Of a stretch of 64,000 nucleotides of DNA, positions 1-11,128 are shown one piece after another. The notes below the pieces were generated by a model. It ran no database searches. It worked only from the letters and a program-made list of their open reading frames with translations, and had not been told where the DNA came from. Every line of letters begins with the position of its first letter. The stretch's first letter is position 1. This stretch comes from Chamaecyparis obtusa. Its lineage: Eukaryota; Streptophyta; Pinopsida; Cupressales; Cupressaceae. Position numbers and translations under genes: made by a program. Location of the stretch: NCBI GenBank assembly GCA_027943335.1, contig BSBK01002076.1:1492001-1556000 (forward strand), read 5' to 3'.

Positions 1-1109
1 AGAGTGCACAAATCATAATCATTACATTTCACCATTTGATAATCTATAGGGATAGCCATTTCTAAGATTGAATTCTCTCAATTTATGTGTTAGAACTTGT
101 TTCCAACAACTTGAGCTACATATCTGACCATTGGGTTAGGAATAGGATTTACTTTCAGTTATCTACTATAATAAATATTATCCATTGGAGCCATGTCTTC
201 ATCATTCTTGATAGAATTAGTCTTCAATACCTCACCAATGTCATTTTGTCTAGTAACCCTCTTCATAACCTCCTTTGTGAGAAGATAAAAATAATCCAGT
301 CACATAAAGGTGTTGTGAAAATGACTTATCACCCATTCTCACCCTATTATAATCTCCACAGAAGTTTGGAAAATGATTGAACATATCTAGCTTCTTGTCC
401 ACCAAAAACTAAAATTATGGTTTTACATTTCCATTTCCAATTGACAATTAATTAAGATGAATCCTTACATCCTTAGTTAGAACCACTGCATGAGTACTTT
501 GAACTTCAAACAACCCAACATAATTTTCTTAATTGAAATGTTAGGGCACAATTTGAATATTGGTCGTGTCTCAAAAGACTCGTCTACCAACTTAGGAGTA
601 ATTCACTAGCCAAAGCCATTGTAGAGAAAAAATTGAAAGTCATGTATAAAATTACTTTTGAATTTGTAGAGAAAATTCTTGAAACCCTTAAAAAATACTA
701 TGTCTTCTTCCATGCACCTTATCTCTTTGAATTTATTTTTGCAGTGTGAGTGAAATGACTTGTAAAGTATTGTATTTAAATTTTTTCCTTAGAATCAAGT
801 GTCATTAATTGTATAAATTGTGTTGTAGGCCCACTACTTCCACTTTTACCAAAGGGAATATTATCTTTTTATCTCATTCTACCAACAAATCCCTGATGGA
901 ATATATTTGGTATGATTGCATTACTAAGGATGGGAGATAGATACAAAAGGATTTCTCCCGCTAACAGACAACCATAAGACTACAGATTTTGTAATAAACT
1001 TCTGGACCAGAGCCGAAGCTACTATTATGTTTCTTTATCCATATTTTCTTCATTTCCTCTATAACCTCTCCTTTGTTAATTATCTTTGTCAATTCATTCT
1101 TCTTAACAT
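1..1109. other. unassigned AT-rich sequence
   Basis: No convincing gene is visible on either strand; the short open frames lack recognisable motifs. The stretch lies downstream, on the minus strand, of the copia gag remnant that follows. It may therefore be decayed pol sequence of the same element, but I could not find protease or integrase motifs in it. Confidence 0.4.
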
Positions 1110-1965
1110 CAACTAATCTACAATATCTTGGTATATGACCAATTTTGTTGCATTTGAAACATTGGTTACCCCGCTTCTTCTATCTTGACCTGCACTAGTT
1201 AGATTTATGACTATATAGAAAACATGTATAACAGTAGCTAGTAAATTTGTTTCTATCATTATCAGATTTCCTACATTGACTTTCTTTATGGATGAAAATA
1301 CAACAATTTAAACATCTACCAATTAATGTCCTATTATTCAAACTTTTCCTACTTCTACATTTTAATTATTATGTCCTAATTTATTGCATTTGAAATAATG
1401 ACCATTAAAGGAATGAGAATTCATACTTGCATGGGGTCTTATCGGAGCCTTACCTTTATCCATGTGATCAGGTGTATTTTCATCTTTACTTACTAGAACT
1501 AATTTATCCTTATCTTTGATTGTGTTGTGAGAACATTCACTAGTATCACATCCAAGTCCTTTCCTATCTACAGGAGATTTTTGAGAGCTCAAAATATCAT
1601 CTAGTTTCTTTAAACTGGTTTTGATATTTTCTTCTCTGTTCTTGGTTTCTTCTTGATTAGATCTTAGCAACATAATTTCTTGTTCAAACCAGTTGCATTC
1701 ATCATTTTTTTCTCTTAATTATATTATTTAGAAGCTTCTTGGTCTTTTCATCTTCTTCACATTTGGTTATTAGATCAGTGATAGTCCCATTTCCTAACTT
1801 GAGTTCATTACTTACTTCTTTGTGTCTAGATTCAGACTTCTAGATCTGCTCTTTCAATTTTTGGATGCATTCATTTTCTATCTTAAGGTTTTTTGTTAAG
1901 ACTCTTTTTTCATCTTCAACTTATTCCAGATCATCATATATAAATATGAATTTATTCTCATCCAT
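1110..1965 (-). pseudogene. copia-type gag remnant with coiled coil and zinc-knuckle array
   Basis: Decayed gag (nucleocapsid) of a Ty1/copia-like element, which would package element RNA in cytoplasmic particles. Reading leftward from an ATG at 1963-1965 gives a Glu/Lys-rich coiled-coil segment with a few stops. A serine-rich linker and a cluster of CCHC-type knuckles follow. Visible knuckles are YFKCNKLGH (first Cys replaced by Tyr), CLNC...H...C, CYTCFLYSH and an intact CFKCNKIGHIPRYC near 1130-1170. Coiled coil followed by several knuckles is a known plant copia gag layout. Frameshifts and stops make it a pseudogene. It sits next to a primer-binding site and LTR start at about 2040-2051, which fixes its orientation. 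No protease motif was found further left. Confidence 0.7.
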
Positions 1966-2037
1966 GGTGGATGTATGTGCCAAATGTTCAACCTTCTAGA
2001 TCTCCTTCAAGTTGTTAGACTCTTGTAAAGGAATTAG

Positions 2038-2460
2038 CTATAATACCAATTGTTGAACATCTAGTATACTGAGAGGGAAGAGCTGAATTAGTATACACTT
2101 GAATAATTTAAAACGTTTAAGTAATTTCCCACATAACCTATTACAACTTTTCTATAAACTAAAGAACTAAAAGCATAAAGAAAAACAACACATAACACTG
2201 TGATTTTTTTCATTGAAACCAAATATGGGGAAAATAATGAAGAGGGTTAGCTCTCATGTATTAGGTAATCCGATATTTAATGTATGGGTGGCTCATTTCC
2301 AATGTGGCACACTGTCGATTCGACTCAATGCCATTTGAGCTCATTGTCCTAATATAAAATAACAATGATTTTTTATTATATAATATTTGATCTGATAGGC
2401 ATGCATCTACAAATGCACTAAATATATCTACTTTCCCATTCATGACAGATATTCTCCTTT
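2038..2460 (-). mobile_element. primer-binding site and 5' LTR remnant of the same copia element
   Basis: The plus strand reads ATACCAAT just before TGTTGAACATC at 2051. On the minus strand this is an LTR 3' end followed by a TGGTAT primer-binding site for initiator tRNA-Met. The GAGAGG...GAATTAGT stretch just inside resembles the corresponding LTR ends at 20683 and 32903. The other LTR boundary was not found, so the right limit is only approximate. This is the first of several minus-strand copia elements in the window. Confidence 0.55.
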
Positions 2461-2907
2461 TTATTGAACCAAAAATTCATCAATAGTTCGTACACTACAA
2501 ATTTTATATACATAAAGAATCATAGATATCATTAAGTATTACATTGTGTTACAAGAGGTGAGGTCACAATGGTTATATACCAACATCACTATACGTTCTC
2601 TCCATGTTGACTAAGAATGAAAACAAAACATGTAAACAACTTCAATATATAACTATTGCTAACCATTCCAAAATAATTTGATCATAAGGATATAGTGATC
2701 TTGGACCAAAATATCCATGTACTACACCAACCATGAATTACTATTGTTAATACCACTAACCCTTTCTTTTGATGACCACTGTTAGTGGCTTCGGTTGGTG
2801 AACACAGAACCAACACAAAAAGATATAATCATGAGAAACTATATTAATAAACCTAGAATGATGACATCAATGTCAACTATAAAATGGGGTAATCTAACGC
2901 TCTTAGG
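2461..2907. other. unassigned, possibly rest of the LTR
   Basis: AT-rich with no coding motifs. It could belong to the LTR that begins at 2051, but without a second LTR copy the boundary cannot be placed. Confidence 0.3.
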
Positions 2908-3330
2908 TGCATTTCATTATTTGAATAGTTTTAAGATATTCCTTTTAAAATCAATTTTGGAGAGTTCTGCAATCATTTTATTGCATTCCATGAGATGATA
3001 TCTATTTGAAGCACGCAATATGCTTTGATGTATGTCTTCAACCTATTCAAGAGCTCCCATTTTATGTAAGGTGATTGATGTTAGAAAATGTTTTTGAATT
3101 TTGACTTTATGCATGCCACTTGCATGGGTTCAAAACTCCTTCAATAAATCTAATTTTAACACATCTTACAATCATTGTATTCCATGAAATGACATTTCTT
3201 GGAACAGTTTGTCAAACAAATTGATTTGTTTGTTATGATTCTCAATTACATTAGCCATTTGCATTTTCTTGAAATATTTATAATGTCCTTTCATCATATC
3301 TGAACTATGCATACCATTTTGATAGATCTA
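2908..3330 (-). pseudogene. PPR-protein pseudogene fragment (copy A)
   Basis: The minus strand shows recurring pieces of the plant PLS-class PPR consensus: a HQSIL-like helix after GALE, and ISWN-MIA-like cores decayed to forms such as YHLMECNKMIAELSK and LFDKLFQEMSFHGIQ. Intact PPR proteins bind organellar RNA in plastids or mitochondria. Here the repeats are short, out of frame with one another and full of stops, so no protein can be made. The same debris recurs in copy B and at 55.1-55.5 kb, always on the minus strand. Confidence 0.65.
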
Positions 3331-5858
3331 CATGCTCTAATTGAAACCATCATCCCAAGTTTTCTTCACATGTAGTTACAACCGGTTGTTAAAAATAAGC
3401 TTTGATCATGAAGGTTAAAAATGCTCAAAATTTGAAATTTGTTATGCTTTGAAATTGACCATCTTGGCTGGTCATCACTTGTTTGAGTTTCACCAACCCC
3501 ACAGTAGAACACATGGTCCACCTAATATTTTCGGTCTCCCGGGTAAACGACAATAGTAATAACTAGTTAGGTGTTATTGAGGTTAGTCAAAAAGGTGTAC
3601 ATAGCTTTACTGACTTTTGAGCCCAGGTACGCTCTGGTTGCTGGCAGCAGAAGCCATATCTGTCACTACAGCTTGCAGGAAATTGATGTCAGTCATTGAA
3701 TTGCCAATGCGATCAACACTAACCATCGATCTTTGTGAGGTGGGTGGAAATTACGTGGCTTGCATGTGAGGTAATTTGTTCCAAGACCAGAGTGATGATA
3801 GAGGCAACTTTCAACTGTTGTTACACGTTTATGCCCATCCATTGACCATTTTGAATCATTTGTATTTTGTAGCGAGTTCTTTCCAGTAGAGAGGGCCTTA
3901 GGAAACTTGGAATACGAGGATGGCTATGGTCACTATGAAGTGTAGGTCCTAGGATCTACAGCACGTTTTTGTTTAGATTTGAGCTACCGACCACAAGCAC
4001 ATGAGGTAAACTAGTAAACGAACCCTATTTCAAATTTGACCTGAATGATGGAGCCTGTAAAGTAGATTGTTTCATTTTCAAAATTATGATAGGTGAAAGC
4101 AAGGCTAGATTGTAAGAAAGTCTTTGTGATTGTCAAATAAATTAACCAGTTGATAAATTGGGTGTATGATTTGAATTCAATCTAAAGTTGTATTTCTTTA
4201 GGCTGTTATGAGTTATATGTTCAACTTTATTGTTATAATTTGTTTGAATTGGATTAAATGTTTATAGTTAGTACTTTTCTTATTGTTTATTCATTTGAAC
4301 ACTTTGAATTGGAAAACATGATGTGTAAGAACAAATTTTGAATAAGTAGAGATTTGCAAATCAAAATGATAAAAGATAATTATGCATATTGCATTCAATT
4401 ATATCATCATGTTCTGAAATTATCTTATTCTTTTAGGTATTCTGTTTTGAATTAAAAACTTGAATATTGTTTGATGCATAAAAGATGTTTTACTAGTATA
4501 TAAAGTATATTATATAGACATATAAAAATGAGTAATGCATCTTTATCATTTCATCCCTAGCATCACTCTTTTAGACTTTATTAATTAAATAAATTTTAAT
4601 TATTTAATTATTTCAATTTCTTCTACTAATTAAATAATTTTAAATTATTTCATTAGCCTTTTTATCCATAATTAGTGAAATGTCCTTATTTAGTTAATTT
4701 TACCATTTATCCTAATATTATGAAAATAAGTGTTTTATTTAATTAGTTTCCCATTTTAAATAAATAAAATTAATATAAATTATTTATTTCTCAATGCACT
4801 GGCACCTCATCTTATTTTTACATGTTGTAAATGTTAGATTAATTAGGTGACTCCATAAAACCCTGAAGATCATTAGAAGGCCAAAACCACTTCCACAAAG
4901 AGCGAATGACAAGATAGATTGCTTCAACAATGCCAGACTAATTCAACTAATAATTGAGCATACAAAATGTGTGTAACAGATGTTGCTTACATAAACAAGG
5001 TGATGAGATGAGTGTCTGGTGTGCTCCCCCTAAAATGTGGATTTAAAAAAATAATAATAATCACTTCATTGAGAAGTTAGCTAACACGATGTAGTTTATC
5101 CTAGATTTTGTGGCTAATTTTTTAAAGAACGTATACTTTTTTATGAATTTTTGAAGTGGACATATCTTGAAAATATAAAATTTGAGCACGCTCCCCCAAG
5201 AAATTATTAAAAACTAATCGAAAATTAATTTTTCTTTTTTTAGGTGTGTAAAATGGAGTCTAGCTTCTAAAATTATAATTTTTTACATAATTTGACAAAA
5301 GAAACAAAGTCTATGCTTGAAATACTACACTTTGGTTTTCAACAAAAAATGGACCTACTTACAAAAGAAATTAGAGATGGAAAACTTAACATTTAATCAA
5401 AACTCAAAATAAATTATATGGTTAGATAGCTAACAAAGAGCTCAAAAAATTCTTGGTATCTAAATTTTTCTATGTTGAACCATGTGTAGACTTGAAGGAG
5501 ACCACATATAAAAATATGTGCATTTTTTGCATGCTTACTAAAAAATGCATCTCAAGCTTTTTAGAGTCATCCAAGCCTAAGAATTGGTATTTCCAACAAA
5601 ATCAATAAGGAACATGTTATATATGACATGCATTATAAATGAAGTGTGTCATATTTGGTATACAACATACTAATGAGATTCTCTCTATATGTCACTTGCC
5701 AGATGTCTAACATAGCCACTTTGTATCTATTAATATGTCTCAAAACTTCACTAAAATATAGAATTTAGGGTTTTGAGCTATTGTGTCCACCTCTCCATCC
5801 TTGTTTCATTACTAATTTCCCTATATCATCCTCCATTCATCCCAACTCTCTATCTCCC
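2908..5858. repeat. copy A of a long direct repeat (partner at 46.6-53.5 kb)
   Basis: Nearly the whole interval can be followed collinearly in the later copy. 2930-3420 matches 46650-47110, 3430-4480 matches 49670-50720, 4485-5000 matches 51505-52035, and 5005-5858 matches 52642-53493. Copy A is continuous where copy B carries three extra segments, so A shows the empty-site arrangement. Similarity stops where the CT-rich tract begins. The repeat includes PPR pseudogene sequence at its left and a very AT-rich block near 4560-4800. I see no LTR termini or transposase, so this may be a segmental duplication or an unrecognised element. Confidence 0.8.
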
Positions 5859-5859
5859 T

Positions 5860-6720
5860 TCAATAAGATCTTTGAAATCTATTTCTCCACGCCGGCTATA
5901 ATGTTCTCACCTTGCTAATTATGTCTCTTCATATCCAGCTATAAACCTCCCCCATTATGGGCCTTTGTCCTTACAAAATCTCTCTATCTGTATTGCCCCC
6001 CCTCTCCCATCTCTCCTTCTCCCCCTATCTCACACCCCTTTCCCTTCTAGATCCTTTTCTCATCTCTCCCTCATCTCCCTCCCCCCTCGCCTTGTCACCT
6101 ATAGATCTATTTTCCTTCTTTCTTTATCTTGTGACCCCCCTCCCTTTCTCCTTTTCTATTTTTCCCTCTATCATTGATCTCCACCTCTTCCCCATCTCTC
6201 TCCTCACTATCCCTCTCCATTTTCCTCCTCTCCCTTGCTTTTCCTCTCTCATACACTCTACCTCTATACCATATCCCCTTCTCATTATCTTTATTCCTTT
6301 AGCCTTATATACCCACCTCTTTCTTTCTATTATATCTTTCACATATCTCTCTAAGGTCCCTACCCTTATTTCCCCTCTTCCATCCCGCCTCTAAATTTCC
6401 CCTTTTTTTCCCCCTATTTATCAATATTGTCATGTCTCCTTATCTTACTATATTTTTCCCCCTCTCCCTTTTCCCCTCTATCAATCCCTACCTCTTTCAC
6501 TTATCTCCCTTTTACCCACCTCTCTCTTTTTCCATCTAACTCTATCTCTCTTTCCTTTCTCTCCATCTTACCCACATATGTCTCATCTCTCCCACACCTC
6601 CCCTATATCCAACCCTATCTCAATCCCTTTACCTAGGTAAATATATATTCCACCTCACTCTTTCCCCCTCTATGTCCATCTCCTCTTCCTCTCTTCCCCT
6701 TTCTCACTCTCTCCCCTTGT
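5860..6720. repeat. pyrimidine-rich low-complexity tract
   Basis: The plus strand is almost wholly C and T in runs such as CTCTCCC and TTCCCC, broken by short AT stretches. The long open frames here are compositional artefacts rich in Ser, Pro, Leu and Phe. The tract begins where the A/B direct repeat ends and merges into telomere-like motifs. Confidence 0.85.
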
Positions 6721-7540
6721 ATATGATCTAAGCTTTAAACCCTAAACTATAAGCCCTAAACCCTTTCTCCCTTATCTCCCTCCTCTCCTCATAATATCTA
6801 TGTATCTCATACTCTCCCTCTCTCCCCCTCTTAATTTACACATCTCTCTTTCCCCTTTTTGTCTCTCTTTCTCTATCCCTGTCCCTAAATTTGTAATTCA
6901 TAAGCCCTAAACCTTAAACTAGTCCCTAGATCCTAAGCTCTAAACCCTATATTAGTCCCTAAGCTCTAAATATTAAACCCTAATCCATAAACCCTATAAT
7001 AGTCCCTAAAATTCAAAATTCTAAGCATTAAACCCTCTATTTACCTTCTCTGAGGATTAGGGATTAGCATTTAGGGTTTAAGGACTAGTTTATGGTTTAG
7101 GGCATAGGAATCAAGGCTTAGAGTTTAGAGATTAGAGATTAGGGTTAACGGATTATGGAATAGTATAAATTTTAGGGCTTAGGGTTTAGGTTTTAGGGAG
7201 TAGTATAGGGTTTTTGGTGTAGAGTTTCAAGCTTGGAAAATAGTGAGAGATATAATGAGAGAGGGTGAGAGAGGGAGAGTGAGAAGGGACATGATTAAAG
7301 GGATAGGGCTTAGGATTTAGGCTTTAGGCCATAGGGTTTTTATTTAGGGTGAGAGATATGAGAGAGAGAGGGTTGAGATATTAGGGCTTAGGATTTATGG
7401 TTTAGGAATTAGTATAGGTTTATGTTTTAGGCCTTAGAACTTAAGTCTGAGGGCATAGGGATTAATTATTATGTCTTAGGGTTAGGGCATAAAAAATAGA
7501 TTTTGGGGCTTAAAGCTTAAGATTTAGGGCTTAGTTTGAG
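6721..7540. repeat. telomere-like inverted repeat: CCCTAAA arm then TTTAGGG arm
   Basis: From about 6725 to 7045 the plus strand carries many degenerate CCCTAAA units, with variants such as CCCTATA and AGTCCCTA. From about 7056 to 7540 it carries the complementary motif TTTAGGG with GGACTAG-type variants. The CT-rich flank of the left arm is mirrored by GA-rich blocks near 7240-7300 and 7350-7380. The two arms therefore form a large imperfect palindrome centred near 7050. TTTAGGG is the usual plant telomere unit. The arm order (C-strand first) is opposite to that of a telomere-telomere fusion. Confidence 0.75.
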
Positions 7541-7624
7541 TTTCACCAACCCCCGTAGTAGAGCACATGGTCCACCTAATACTTTCTATCTCTTGGGTAA
7601 ACTACGCTTCTAATATATAGTTAG
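7533..7624. repeat. third partial copy of the A/B repeat module
   Basis: The stretch beginning GTTTGAGTTTCACCAACCCC resembles 3485-3580 and 49710-49800 and runs up to the TAGTTAG that precedes the copia LTR. The copia element apparently inserted into this copy. The right-hand continuation is not seen beyond the truncated 3' LTR at 17478. Confidence 0.7.
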
Positions 7625-8971
7625 TGTTAGCATGAATGCTAATGGTATTCCTATGGGGGAGTATCCTAGAAATGGTGGAGGCATGCTACATTGGTTATGT
7701 GTTGCATTCATGATAGATTTTGTCATTGATGGCAACATATGCTATTGCTTGGTTATTTAGGAGCTTGCAAAATAGGTTGCAGAGAATTGTATGAGCACCA
7801 TACAAGGAATCAACATGTGAACACTTAAAGGGAGAATCCTAATGATGTCTTGGGTCACCATCCATGATCTCACATGCTTATAAGGTGATTGGATAGAGTT
7901 ATGAAAATTTTATTAGCAACTGTCTTGTAGAAGATATAAACTATGTTTTTACAGAGTTGATTGCAGAACTTTGTGGATAGAACTCATGGTTGTTTAAGTT
8001 ATGATGTGCAAACATAGGTTCGTGATGGACACATGATGAAGAGATTATTATGATCATATGAAGTCATGATCATATAGGTGATGTTAGTTATGGAATGTGC
8101 ATTGGCAAAGAATTGTTTGGAGACCGACCTGGGACATGTTTCAAGTAGTATGATATGCGAGCTTAATCAACATATCTAAATGATAAATTGATGTATTAAT
8201 ATGTTGTAATATTGTAAAATGTGCCATGTGCATCTTCACACAAGTCCATTTATATTTTGTAAATATGATTTATCCTATGAAGGCCGACCCAAACTTAATT
8301 ATTGTAATTTGTATATAAGGATTGAAATCCTTGGAAAATAAGTGTGCAACTACATATGTGAGATGTAGAGGTGAATGTGAGCTTTAGGCTGCATTGCATA
8401 CTGTTTGAAGAATAGTAGCTGGGCACTTAGGCACAAGGTGGAGCTTTCTTGGCAGTAGTCAAAGACTGGAAGTAGTTTCAAGTTATTTTTTTTTATCTCA
8501 AATCTGAAGTTGTGAGGTTTGGAGAACCTAAGGATGGATTTAAATCTCAAATCTCATAATCAGGTTCATGCATTGTACACCCCTAACAGGGTAATTTCCT
8601 TTAACATGGTTGGACTCCTAGCAGGGTCAATTCCTTAATTGGCATCACATTGTAAAAGGCTCCTAACAGGGTGTGTCCTTTAATTAGGACCTACCTATTG
8701 TAATACTCGGCTCCTAACATGGTCAAAAATCTTAGCAGGGTTATTATACCTATAGTGTAGATATTTGTGGGTACCATCCTCACTGGGGTTTTTTCCTTAA
8801 AAAGGTTTTCCTCAAGAAAAAATCTTGGTGTCTATGTGTATGCTACATTCATTTTTTAGTTCAGTATTTTGTTATAAGCAGCTAGTTTGGAGTTCAAGTT
8901 TAAGTACACTATATTGGAATCAACTGATTCACTCCTCCCTCTCAATTGATTGGGACACTATTATTCTAACA
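7625..8971 (+). repeat. 5' LTR of the copia element
   Basis: Starts TGTTAGCATG and ends CTAACA, followed two bases later by the primer-binding site. Its first ~615 bp match 16909-17478. A TATA box lies at 8311. The transcribed 3' part (about 8577-8760) repeats a CTCCTAACAGGGT-like motif four to five times. Confidence 0.9.
8311..8320 (+). promoter_or_regulatory. TATA box in the copia 5' LTR
   Basis: GTATATAAGG about 690 bp inside the LTR, at a plausible U3/R position, would place transcription start near 8345. Motif match only. Confidence 0.55.
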
Positions 8972-8973
8972 AA

Positions 8974-8985
8974 TGGTATCAGATC
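8974..8985 (+). other. primer-binding site (initiator tRNA-Met)
   Basis: TGGTATCAGATC begins two bases after the 5' LTR and matches the usual plant TGGTATCAGAGC with one change near its end. Confidence 0.85.
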
Positions 8986-9032
8986 TTTTGGTCCTTAGTC
9001 AGAAAGCCTAACATCTTGAGGTAAAGATTAGG

Positions 9033-10054
9033 ATGGCCTTATTCAGAAAAGAGAGTCCTAAGTTTGATGCAGAAAAATTTCATACATGGAAGGAGAAGAT
9101 GAAGAATCATCTGGTGTGTATGGGATTGGAATATTGTCTCATTACCTAGAAAGATGTGCTTGTCATAAAAGAAGAAGACCTTGAGACACTTACTACTACT
9201 AAAGAAGAAAGGAAAAGGTTTGTATGCAATGTGGTTGCAAATGAAGCCTTGGTTAATCCACTATCTAATGGAGAGTTTACAGAGGTCAGAGATCTTACAA
9301 AGGAAAGTGAAATATGGAAAATACTAATTGCACTCTATGAAGGAGATGAATACACTAAGTGAGAAAAGTTGCAGAGTTGAAGAAAAAAGATGGAGATAAT
9401 ACTAGTAAAGGATGATAAAACAATAAGAATGTATGTTTAGAGAGTATATGAATGTGTGATTAGAATCAAAAATAATGGAGGTACTTATACAAAAGATGAA
9501 TTCATAGAAAATATTTTAAGTCTGTGACTCCTTCTTACAAACCCAAAGTTCTTGCTTTCGAAGAGATGATAGCACAATACAAACATTTCACCAGAGAGAT
9601 GTTAGTAGCCAAGCTAACTACCTTTGAGACCGCAAAGCTAAAGGATGCATTACCTAAGGTGGAGACAACATTTAAAGAAAATGTTCAAAGAATTGGATCT
9701 GTTGAAGATGGATCTGGTAGAGTAATCATGCATATCGAAGATCTTGGACAATATGTTAAAGAATGACAAGAGATTCAAAGCTTAGGTAATCAAGTGGATG
9801 AAAAGATCATGGCCCTGATCTCTAGGAGAGAAATGAATAGAAAAGGTAACTTGTTTGAAGGAAAATTATCCTTAAAATATTTCAATTGTAATAAGGTTGG
9901 TCATTTTTCATCTAAATATCCAACTAGAGTACCTAAGAATAGGCCTAAACATGGAAAAATACAAGAATGATAAGGAATGTTATTATGCTAGTGATGAATC
10001 TAAAGATTTAGATGATGAGTTAAATGATGTATTGCATTTTGTTTCTATAAAAGA
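9033..10054 (+). pseudogene. copia gag
   Basis: An ATG at 9033 opens MALFRKESPKFDAEKF...W, the typical N-terminus of the plant copia gag_pre/UBN2-like family. The helical core with ESEIWK...LYEGDE follows, then a C-terminal knuckle region near 9885-9930. The knuckle reads YFNCNKVGHFSSKY, so its first and last Cys are Tyr. Several stops and frameshifts lie between 9150 and 9770. The frame ends at VSIK, where the gypsy element is inserted. Deleting that element and one AAAGA copy lets it continue into the protease linker at 13728. Confidence 0.88.
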
Positions 10055-10971
10055 TGACGTAGGGACATTCTAGGGTTCTCAGTGAATTTGGATGGAGGTG
10101 TGTTATTTTGGTTCTGTGTTACTTGATTGCAGCTTTAACTGATGGTCTCAGTTATTGAAGGAAGCTCAGTCGCTAAAGGAAATCAGTGAAATTCTTGTGC
10201 TCGGTGATGCCTATGTTGCTTAGTGTTTCTTGGCTTGGTCCATTATTTTACTGGTGCTCGGTTGTTTCTCTAGCTCTCGGTAGTTCTGGTTTACCGACTG
10301 GAGTTCTTGAGGATTTGGTTGGCCAACTTGGTGCATTTATTGTTGGTATTTTTTGTTGTATTCTCCTATGTATCTCTTGAGGCTGACATGTAGAATTAAA
10401 TGTTTGTAAGGATATTTGTGAGCCGACTATTGTTGCATTTAATATTTGTTTGTAATAGGAGCCTACTTGGCTTAGGAGTTAATTGTTTCATCCAGCCAAC
10501 TTGTGGCTGAAGATTAGTATTTAAAGGGTGATTGGGGTAGTTTTTTAAGGGGAAGAAGGAGACATCATATTAGATGAGATTTGGGGGAGACAAAAGATTA
10601 GATCTAGATTGTGTGAGATCATGAAGATTAGATTTTTATTTGATAGTTTGTAATAGCAGAGATAGTGTTTGTTTTCTTGGAGACAAGGAGATTACTTGGA
10701 GGCTTGCGAGATCAAGTTCAGATCTACTTTAGGGTTTCCATCAGCTACTGATTGTTTTCTAAATTGGACTAACTAGAGTTGGATTGGATCTTTTTGGATC
10801 TTACAGAACTTTTTCTTGATTGTAATTGCCCATAACCTGGAAGGCCTTACAGTGGGCATGTTAATGAAAATTTAGTTGAAGACACTATCTTGTTGTGTAA
10901 TTCTGCATTGTGGTGTTTGACTTCTTTTGAGGACTATCCTTAATTGGATCCTCCTTACCTATCCTACATCA
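10055..10971 (+). repeat. 5' LTR of the gypsy-type element
   Basis: Starts TGACGTAGGG, ends CTACATCA and aligns throughout with 12807-13722. A TATTTAAA box at 10518-10525 is conserved in the other LTR at 13271-13278. Confidence 0.9.
10518..10525 (+). promoter_or_regulatory. TATA-like box in the gypsy LTR
   Basis: TATTTAAA followed by GGGTG, conserved at the equivalent place in the 3' LTR. This supports a core-promoter role. Confidence 0.5.
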
Positions 10972-11128
10972 GGTTCTATCAGAGCTTGAATATCTTGAGT
11001 GTGTAAACCGGTTGAGGTTGTTTGCACCAGGACCTTGTTGGTGATTGATTGCTTTGGGTTTTCAAAAATCTTGAAGGATACCTCTGAGAAGATTAGACCC
11101 TAGATTGATTGCAGATCTCTATGATCCT

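Noticed and set aside
87..380. 97-codon open frame near the window start
   Set aside because: No recognisable motif and biased composition; treated as chance.
5957..6636. Long open frames in the CT-rich tract
   Set aside because: They follow from low-complexity pyrimidine composition; overlapping frames are open on both strands.
6721..7540. Chromosome-fusion telomere site
   Set aside because: A head-to-head fusion would read TTTAGGG then CCCTAAA; here the order is reversed and the motifs are degenerate.
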